DNA of 21,355 nucleotides from DATGKK01 sp035294725 (GTDB lineage Bacteria > Actinomycetota > Acidimicrobiia > Acidimicrobiales > Bog-793), in NCBI GenBank assembly GCA_035294725.1, contig DATGKK010000087.1, positions 1 to 21,355 of the forward strand, written 5' to 3'. Shown piece after piece: positions 16,358 to 21,355 of the stretch. The notes beneath the pieces are model-generated. The model was not told where the DNA came from. It searched no databases and saw only the letters and a list, made by a program, of their open reading frames with translations. A program made the translations under genes and the position numbers. The first letter of the stretch is position 1; each line of letters opens with the position of its first letter.

Positions 16358-16653
16358 GCGGGCGCGCCGTGCCGGCGCTCGCCTTCGAGGACAAGATCGC
16401 GACCACCGAGTTCCGGGTCGCCCCCGTCCCGCACATCACGATCGACGGCGACACCTGCCGCGGGTGCACGACGCGCGAGTGCGTCACGGCCTGCCCGGCC
16501 CAGCTCTTCGTGCCCACCTCGGACGGGGGCATCCTGTTCAACTACGAGCAGTGCTTCGAGTGCGGCACGTGCTACCTCGTCTGCAACAAGGAGGGCGCCA
16601 TCACCTGGCACTACCCGGAAGGCGGCGCCGGCGTCGCCTACCGGATGTCGTGA
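16339..16653 (+). CDS. fixX: FixX-like ferredoxin
   Basis: A 104-residue ferredoxin-like partner of FixC. It carries C40-x2-C43-x4-C48-x3-C52-P followed by C72-x2-C75-x2-C78-x3-C82 and ends with YPEGGAGVAYRMS, which resembles the FixX C terminus (YPRGG.GV.F). The segments PHITID, CPAQLF and YEQCFECGTCYLVC are typical of FixX. Eight cysteines in two groups could hold up to two clusters, although many FixX proteins bind only one. The ATG at 16339 lies inside fixC; a GTG at 16330 is an alternative start three codons earlier. It probably forms an ETF-QO-like complex with the preceding flavoprotein. Confidence 0.92.
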   Translation: MADLRVSGRAVPALAFEDKIATTEFRVAPVPHITIDGDTCRGCTTRECVTACPAQLFVPTSDGGILFNYEQCFECGTCYLVCNKEGAITWHYPEGGAGVAYRMS

Positions 16654-16669
16654 GGAGGGTGAGCGTCTC

Positions 16670-17521
16670 GTGACGGGTCCGCTTGTCGCCGTCTGCTGGA
16701 AGGTCGTCGAGCTGCGCGCCGCCGTCGACCCGCTCACCGGCGAGGTCCTCCCCGACCCGAGCTCGCTCGCCGCCTCCCCGGCCGACGAGGCAGCGCTCGA
16801 GTGGGCACTGCGCTGCGCCGATGCCGCCGGGGGGCGGGTCCGTGTCGTGACGGCCGGGGATGCCGGCGCCGAGCCGGCGCTCCGGCGGGCGGCTGCGTGC
16901 GGGGCAGCCGAGCTCGTGCGCGTGGCGATGCCTGCCGGCGCGCCGAGCGAGGACGTCGCCCGCGCCCTCGTGCCCGAGCTTCGCGACGCCGAGCTTGTCT
17001 GGTGCGGCGACCTGAGCAGGAACCGGGGTAGCGGCTCGGTGCCGGCTTTCCTCGCCGGCCTCCTCGGGCTCCCGCAGGCTCTCGGCCTTGTCGCAGTCGA
17101 GATCGGCGACGAGCCCGAGGCGAGCGGCTGGCCGATCCCGCCGCTCACGGTGACGCGCCGCCTCGAGCGCGGTCGCCGCGAGCGGCTCCTCGTCGACGGC
17201 CGGGCAGTGCTCTCCTGCGAGGGCTCGGTGGCCCGGCTGCGGCGGGCGCCGCTCGACCGGGTGCTCGCCGCGAGCAGGATGCCCGTGACGCTCCGAGATG
17301 GTCCGCCGGCAGTCGAGCGGCCGGTCCGGGCGGTTGCCGTCCGGCCGTACCGCCCCGCCCCCCGTGTCGTCCCCCCTCCGACCGGGGTCACGGCCTCCGA
17401 GCGGGTCCGCGCTCTCACCGGCCTGTCCGCCGCGCCCCGGCCCGCCCGCGCCGTTCGCCTCGACCCGCCGGCGGCCGCCCGTGCCATCGTCGAGGCGCTC
17501 GAGTCCTGGGGCGAGCTCTAG
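16670..17521 (+). CDS. etfB: Electron transfer flavoprotein beta subunit, mycofactocin-associated
   Basis: A 283-residue ETF beta subunit. It begins VAVCWKVVELRAAVDPLTGEV and has SPADEAALEWALRCAD, the usual early region of ETF beta. It then has GDLSRNRGSGSVPAFLAGLLGLPQALGLVAVE, a divergent form of the D-x-x-T-G-Q-V-x-P nucleotide-binding motif, and a PLTVTRRLERGRRE segment like the later ETF beta strand. An AGGAGGG lies upstream of the GTG at 16670. Its TAG shares a base with the GTG of the SDR gene. The divergence suggests an ETF specialised for this cluster rather than for fatty acid oxidation. Confidence 0.88.
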   Translation: MTGPLVAVCWKVVELRAAVDPLTGEVLPDPSSLAASPADEAALEWALRCADAAGGRVRVVTAGDAGAEPALRRAAACGAAELVRVAMPAGAPSEDVARALVPELRDAELVWCGDLSRNRGSGSVPAFLAGLLGLPQALGLVAVEIGDEPEASGWPIPPLTVTRRLERGRRERLLVDGRAVLSCEGSVARLRRAPLDRVLAASRMPVTLRDGPPAVERPVRAVAVRPYRPAPRVVPPPTGVTASERVRALTGLSAAPRPARAVRLDPPAAARAIVEALESWGEL

Positions 17522-18333
17522 TGAGCCCGAGCCTGACGAGCCCCGTCGCACTCGTGACCGGGGCGGCAAGGGGGATCGGAGCGGCGGTGGCGCGCCGGCT
17601 GGCCGCCGAGGGCTGGCAGCTACTGCTCCTCGACGTCGCCACCGACCTCCCGGCTCTCGCCTACCGGCTCTCACGTCCCGAGGACCTCGAGGCGGTGGCC
17701 GAGGAGTGCCGGGAGGCCGGTGCTCCGGCGGTGCTCACGGCCGTGGCCGACGTCCGAGACCAGGCGGCCGTTGACGCCGCCACCGCCCGTTGCCGCCGGG
17801 AGCTCGGCGGCCTCGACGCGGCCGTCGCGGTCGCCGGTGTCATCGGCGGCGGCAGGCCCGCCTGGGAGACGAGCGACGAGCTGTGGGACGCGATGGTCGG
17901 CGTCAACCTCACGGGCGTGCTCAGGCTCGTGAGGTCGGCGGTCCCCGAGCTGCTCCGGCGTCCCGTGCCGCGCCGGGGCCGGATCGTGGCGGTGGCCTCG
18001 GCCGGCGGCCTTATCGGTCTCCCGCAGCTGTCGGCCTACGTCGCGTCCAAGCACGCCGTCGTCGGCCTCGTCCGCTCGCTTGCCGCCGAGCTCGGGCCCG
18101 AGGGTGTGACGGCGAACGTCGTCGCCCCGGGGTCGACCCGCACGGAGATGCTGAGCGCGAGCGCCGCGCTCTACGGGCTCGCGAGCGCGGAGGAGCTCGC
18201 CGTCCACCACCTCGACCCCCGCCTCCTCGAGCCCGAGGAGATCGCCGAGTTAGTGGCATGGCTGTGCTCGCCCGCCTCGAGCGGCGTCACGGGAGCGGTG
18301 CTCCCGGTCGATGCGGGCATGACGGCCCGGTAG
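17521..18333 (+). CDS. Mycofactocin-coupled SDR family dehydrogenase
   Basis: A 270-residue short-chain dehydrogenase that probably oxidises an alcohol or a similar carbinol. The NAD site is TGAARGIG at 13-20, with D38 at the end of the second strand selecting NAD over NADP. Residues 39-56 (DLPALAYRLSRPEDL) match the insertion characteristic of mycofactocin-dependent SDRs. That insertion covers the cofactor and keeps NAD from exchanging, so mycofactocin must reoxidise it in place. The catalytic residues are S160, Y173 and K177. The C terminus VTGAVLPVDAGMTAR is standard for the family. It is the last gene of the operon, followed by hairpins. The substrate cannot be read from the sequence. Confidence 0.92.
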   Translation: MSPSLTSPVALVTGAARGIGAAVARRLAAEGWQLLLLDVATDLPALAYRLSRPEDLEAVAEECREAGAPAVLTAVADVRDQAAVDAATARCRRELGGLDAAVAVAGVIGGGRPAWETSDELWDAMVGVNLTGVLRLVRSAVPELLRRPVPRRGRIVAVASAGGLIGLPQLSAYVASKHAVVGLVRSLAAELGPEGVTANVVAPGSTRTEMLSASAALYGLASAEELAVHHLDPRLLEPEEIAELVAWLCSPASSGVTGAVLPVDAGMTAR

Positions 18334-18716
18334 GCCGGCGCCGCGAGGGCGTCGGCGTCCCGCCTCGGCGCGAGAAGCGGCGCTGGCTCGGAGGTCGTGT
18401 CCTCCGCCAGCCCGTCGGGCACCCGGCCGGAATGCGACTGGGGCGCCGGCCGACACGGGGGTCTCCGGTCAGCGGACCGCCGGCGCACCTCGTCGCCCGA
18501 GCGACCCTGCTGGGGTCGACGGCTCCTTCCTGACAGGAAGCGCCGGCGGGGTTGGGGCCGGCGCGCAGCTCGGCCCCCGCCTCTTCGGCCGCCGAGGCGC
18601 CGGCCAGCGCAGCTGAGCTGAGCGGCGCGAGCCGAGTGGCACCCCCGGTGAGCGCCCGAGCGTCCGAGTCGCTTTGAGCCACGAGGTGGCCCGGAGCGAC
18701 TCGGACGGTGGTGTGA
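18334..18716. other. Hairpin-rich spacer between convergent genes
   Basis: This 383-nt gap separates the SDR gene from the leftward secreted-protein gene and no credible gene was found in it. Besides the large hairpin near its right end it holds three smaller inverted repeats: cgaccc/gggtcg (18502-18518), cttcct/aggaag (18526-18540) and gcgccgg/ccggcgc (18540-18564). These may end transcription of the long mft operon. In DNA this GC-rich, short repeats also arise by chance. Confidence 0.5.
18661..18707. terminator. Large two-tier hairpin, probable bidirectional terminator
   Basis: A perfect 13-bp inverted repeat (18661-18673 and 18695-18707, CGTCCGAGTCGCT and its complement) encloses a second 5-bp stem, GCCAC/GTGGC (18678-18690), across a symmetric 4+4 internal loop. 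It ends 9 nt past the stop of the leftward gene and lies between two convergent genes. No U-tract follows on either strand, as is common for hairpin terminators in GC-rich actinobacteria. Confidence 0.7.
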
Positions 18717-19592
18717 TCAGAACGGCCCGGGACCCGGCTGTCCCCCCTCGGTGGCCGGGCTCGCGAGGACGCACTGGCCGAGGCGGTCGCCCACCACGGA
18801 GTTGGGCTCCGCGATGCGCGGGTAGAGGCTGGTCTGGCCGAAGCTCGCCTCGGCGCTGTCCCAGACCCTGCTGTTCGCCGTGCAGCGGAGGCTGCCGACG
18901 ATCGCGTTGCTCAGGATCTCGATGGCGTCCGGGTCGGCAAGCTGGTCCTTCGCGATCGTGACGTTGCCGTCCACGGCGTCTCGGGCGATCCCGAGCCAGC
19001 AGGACGCGAGGTCGCTCACCCTCAGGTTCCCCTTCACGGTGTTGTCCTCGAAGTCGGTGTACGGAGGCTGGCCGATCATCTTGAACACGCCGGTCGGCAC
19101 GCACTTCTCCCCGCCACCGCCTCCCGAGACGAAGACCCTGCCCTGGATGGCAGTGGCGTGCACGATGACGCTGAGCGCGTCCCGGGCGGTGATGCCACCG
19201 TCGATCGCGTCGGAGGTCGTCAGCTGGCAGCCGAACGCCGCTTCGCAGCCCATGATGAACGTGCCGCCCGAGGCGACCGTCACGCCCCCGCCGATCCTCC
19301 AGGTGGCGTCACCCTCGGGAGCCCCCTTCTTCGGCGACGGGTAGTTCCCGAGCAGCGCCGCTCCAGCGGCGACGGTGACGCGTCCGCTCACGGACACGAG
19401 ACCCTTGGCCGGCCCGAAGCAGACTCCCTTCACGACCAGGGACGTGTAATGGCCGGGACTGATCGAGCCGCTGCACGTGGCCGGCCCGGCGAGACGGGAC
19501 GTCTCCGCCCCGAGCGCGCTCGGGGCGACGACGAGGGTGAGCGAGCCGGCGAGCGCGGCGGCTGCCAGCAGGCTGGGCAAGGTTCGGCGCAT
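18717..19592 (-). CDS. Secreted protein of unknown function
   Basis: A 291-residue protein that I do not recognise. The N terminus MRRTLPSLLAAAALAGSLTLVV...ALGA is a clear signal peptide, with probable cleavage near residue 29. The mature part begins with a Cys-containing segment (ATCSGSISPGHY). It then shows repeated short strands of the type VSGRVTVAAGAALLG, GGGVTVASGGTFIMG and ...VDGNVTIAKDQ, which suggest a parallel beta-helix-like fold. Eight cysteines follow the signal peptide, so disulfides are possible. The C terminus is Gly/Pro-rich. A perfect AAAGGAGGT ribosome-binding site lies 5 nt upstream. It is transcribed against the mft genes on both sides and may be unrelated to them. Confidence 0.8.
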   Translation of the reverse strand: MRRTLPSLLAAAALAGSLTLVVAPSALGAETSRLAGPATCSGSISPGHYTSLVVKGVCFGPAKGLVSVSGRVTVAAGAALLGNYPSPKKGAPEGDATWRIGGGVTVASGGTFIMGCEAAFGCQLTTSDAIDGGITARDALSVIVHATAIQGRVFVSGGGGGEKCVPTGVFKMIGQPPYTDFEDNTVKGNLRVSDLASCWLGIARDAVDGNVTIAKDQLADPDAIEILSNAIVGSLRCTANSRVWDSAEASFGQTSLYPRIAEPNSVVGDRLGQCVLASPATEGGQPGPGPF

Positions 19593-19597
19593 GCCGC

Positions 19598-19606
19598 ACC
19601 TCCTTT
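19598..19606 (-). promoter_or_regulatory. Consensus ribosome-binding site of the secreted-protein gene
   Basis: On the minus strand AAAGGAGGT lies 5 nt before ATG 19592. It is the strongest Shine-Dalgarno match in the window. It fixes the start and suggests high expression. Confidence 0.8.
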
Positions 19607-19620
19607 GGATGGGGAGTGCC

Positions 19621-19637
19621 ACGTCCGGAATGGACGT
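19621..19637. promoter_or_regulatory. Inverted repeat in the divergent spacer
   Basis: ACGTCC-ggaat-GGACGT is a perfect 6-bp inverted repeat 28 nt upstream of the secreted-protein ATG, in the 205-nt spacer shared with the alcohol dehydrogenase gene. A second repeat, GTCGG-gt-CCGAC at 19752-19763, lies 34 nt before the dehydrogenase ATG. Either could be an operator. No clear promoter hexamers were found. Confidence 0.3.
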
Positions 19638-19797
19638 CTCCGCCCCGATGTCTACTCGTTCCATCGAGTCGGTGCCACCGCTCCTAATGAGGCGACGGGC
19701 GCGCACTCTCGGCTCGGAGCGCCCGGCCGCGCGTGCGGGTCGGGTGGTACCGTCGGGTCCGACCACGACGAGGGCGGGTTCGAGACCGGGAGGGAAC

Positions 19798-20910
19798 ATG
19801 AAGGCGAGGGCAGCGATCCTGTGGGGGCTCCAGGAGCCCTGGAGCGTCGAGGACGTCGAGCTCGACGATCCCGAGCCGGACGAGGTTCTCGTCCGCATGT
19901 CCGCGGCCGGTCTGTGCCACTCCGACGAGCACCTCGTCACCGGCGACATCCCGATCGCCCTCCCGGCCGTTGGCGGCCACGAGGGCTCAGGTGTGGTCGA
20001 GAAGGTGGGGGACCGGGTGACGACCCTCGCGCCGGGCGACCACGTCGTCATGAGCTTCATCCCCTCGTGCGGCCACTGCCGCTGGTGCTCGAGTGGCCAG
20101 CAGACCCTTTGCGACCTCGGCCAGTACCTCATGATGGGCACGCCGATCTCGAACGGCGTGCACCGGATGCGGGCGCGCGGCCAGGGCATCGGTCCGATGT
20201 CGCTCGTCGGCTGCTTCGCCACTCACCAAGTCATGCACGAGGCGTCGCTCATCAAGATCGACCCCGACATCCCGCTCGACAAGGCGGCCCTCGTCAGTTG
20301 CGGGGTGACGACGGGTTGGGGCTCGGCCGTCCACACCGCCGGCGTGAAGCCGGGCGACGTCGTGGTCGTGGTCGGCATCGGTGGGATCGGCGCCAACGCC
20401 CTGCAGGGGGCGAAGATCGCCGGGGCCCGCTGGATCGTCGCCGTCGACCCTGTCGAGTCCAAGCGGGAGGCGGCCAAGCGCTTTGGCGCAACTCACACGG
20501 CCCCCGACGTCTTCTCGGCCTTCTCGCTCGTGAACGACATGACCTGGGGCCAGCTCGCCGACACGGCGATCATCACCGTCGACGTGGCCCGGGGCGACCT
20601 CGTGGCGCCCACCATGTCCCTCGTGCGAAAGGGCGGGAACGTCGTCGTGACGGCCATCGCCCCGTTCTCCCAGAGCCAGGTGAACCTCAGCCTGTTCGAG
20701 CTCACCCTCTGGCGAAAGGAGCTGCGCGGGTCGCTCTTCGGCGGCGGCAACCCCCGCTCGGACGTCCCGCTCCTGCTCCAGCTGTACCAGAACGGCCAGC
20801 TCGATCTGGACGACCTCATCACCCAGACCTACGGCCTCGACGAGATCAACCAGGGCTACGAGGACATGCGCCAGGGCAAGAACATCCGGGGGATCCTCTC
20901 CTTCGACTGA
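19798..20910 (+). CDS. NDMA-dependent (mycofactocin-dependent) zinc alcohol dehydrogenase
   Basis: A 370-residue class III-like zinc alcohol dehydrogenase. Catalytic zinc residues include C40 and H61-E62 in GGHEGSGVVEKVG, with a later Cys in VSCGVTTGWGSAV. The structural zinc is held by C91, C94, C97 and C105. VVVVGIGGIGANALQGAKIAGA binds NAD. The N terminus KARAAILWGLQEPWSVEDVELDDP and YLMMGTPISNGVHRMRARGQGIGPM match the actinobacterial NDMA-dependent family (Rv0761c type), whose tightly held NAD is recycled by mycofactocin in the cell. A GGGAGG lies 4 nt upstream of the ATG. It is followed after 25 nt by mftF, probably in one transcript. Confidence 0.93.
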   Translation: MKARAAILWGLQEPWSVEDVELDDPEPDEVLVRMSAAGLCHSDEHLVTGDIPIALPAVGGHEGSGVVEKVGDRVTTLAPGDHVVMSFIPSCGHCRWCSSGQQTLCDLGQYLMMGTPISNGVHRMRARGQGIGPMSLVGCFATHQVMHEASLIKIDPDIPLDKAALVSCGVTTGWGSAVHTAGVKPGDVVVVVGIGGIGANALQGAKIAGARWIVAVDPVESKREAAKRFGATHTAPDVFSAFSLVNDMTWGQLADTAIITVDVARGDLVAPTMSLVRKGGNVVVTAIAPFSQSQVNLSLFELTLWRKELRGSLFGGGNPRSDVPLLLQLYQNGQLDLDDLITQTYGLDEINQGYEDMRQGKNIRGILSFD

Positions 20911-20935
20911 GCACCGGACCGACGGGAGCCAGGCG

Positions 20936-21355
20936 GTGCCCCCTCCCGGGCACTGTCCCTGGGCGAAGCCCGAGCGCTGGGGCTACGTCCTCGATCGGCA
21001 CGTCCGCCGCATTGCCCACCCTCGAGGGCTCACCCTCCTCGGTGGCGAGCCGCCGCGGCTGTTGACCCTCGGGCATCGAGGCGTCGCTGCACTCGACGCC
21101 CTCTGTGCCCGCCCGCCCCGCCCTCTTCCAGATGGTGCCGCCGAGCTGGCGCGCCGCCTCGTCGACGGAGCGCTTCTTCACCCGGTTCCCCTCGACGCCG
21201 CGTCCTGCGGCTCGCCGCCCCCCGGCGAGCTTGGCGGCGCCGTGCCCTGCGGCTGCTTCAGGCTCGCGGCCGTCGTGCCCGCGCACGCCCCGCCGCCGGG
21301 GCTCAGCTCGCTCGTGCGGGGGCTCACGGCCCGGGGTGTGCCGGTCCAGGTCGTG
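20936..21355 (+). CDS. mftF: Mycofactocin glycosyltransferase MftF, N-terminal fragment
   Basis: An open frame from GTG 20936 gives 140 residues and runs off the window end. ERWGYVLDRHVRRIAHPRGLTLLGGEPPRLLTLGHRGVAAL matches the N-terminal domain of MftF. It is followed by LARRLVDGALLHPVP and then FRLAAVVPAHAPPPGLSSLVRGL, where the GT2 glycosyltransferase domain begins. MftF attaches beta-1,4-linked glucose units to the premycofactocin core. GGGAGCC at 20924-20930 may be the ribosome-binding site. The placement behind an alcohol dehydrogenase rather than behind mftE is unusual compared with mycobacteria. Confidence 0.85.
   Translation, partial: MPPPGHCPWAKPERWGYVLDRHVRRIAHPRGLTLLGGEPPRLLTLGHRGVAALDALCARPPRPLPDGAAELARRLVDGALLHPVPLDAASCGSPPPGELGGAVPCGCFRLAAVVPAHAPPPGLSSLVRGLTARGVPVQVV

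Noticed and set aside
14050..17521. Reading the ETF/FixCX genes as a nitrogen-fixation module
   Set aside because: No nif genes are present. FixCX homologues serve many ETF-linked pathways and here sit within mycofactocin genes.
18397..18621. 74-codon frame in the spacer after the SDR gene
   Set aside because: Arg/Pro/Gly-rich, no ribosome-binding site, and it overlaps several inverted repeats.

Overview
The window is GC-rich DNA, read as an actinobacterium. Acidimicrobiia is my best guess from the style of the type IV pilus genes and the Thr-rich linkers, but this is inference. GTG starts are common. Genes are packed head to tail with 1-19 nt overlaps (GTGA and ATGA junctions).

Left part (1-8352): type IV pilus assembly machinery. 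The 5' end of a prepilin peptidase gene (pilD) points left. After a divergent promoter region come pilB (extension ATPase), a pilT-type retraction ATPase, pilC (inner-membrane platform), a fused pilM-pilN gene and pilO. No pilin gene is visible. Three architectures stand out. PilB carries two copies of its GspE/MshEN-type N-terminal globular domain. The PilT-type protein carries a MshEN-like domain plus Pro/Gly linkers ahead of an otherwise normal PilT core. PilM and PilN are one polypeptide, as in GspL.

Middle part (8413-18333): after a -10-like box and a 16-bp palindrome, a mycofactocin operon starts with mftA (precursor ending IDGMCGVY), mftB (peptide-binding chaperone) and mftC (radical SAM/SPASM maturase). 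It continues without a break into two FadH/OYE-family iron-sulfur flavoproteins, ETF alpha, a FixC-like ETF:quinone oxidoreductase, a FixX-like ferredoxin, ETF beta and a mycofactocin-type SDR dehydrogenase. Read together, this looks like a complete electron path. A dehydrogenase with tightly bound NAD would reduce mycofactocin. Reduced mycofactocin would be reoxidised through an OYE-type flavoprotein, ETF and FixCX to the quinone pool. This would do the job that MftG does in mycobacteria. The route is inference from gene content.

Right part (18334-21355): a hairpin-rich spacer, then a leftward gene for an unrecognised secreted protein. Next is a rightward zinc alcohol dehydrogenase of the NDMA-dependent (mycofactocin-dependent) family, followed closely by the start of mftF, the mycofactocin glycosyltransferase, which is cut by the window end. 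mftD and mftE are not in the window, nor is an mftR-type regulator. No tRNA, rRNA, CRISPR array or insertion sequence was seen.
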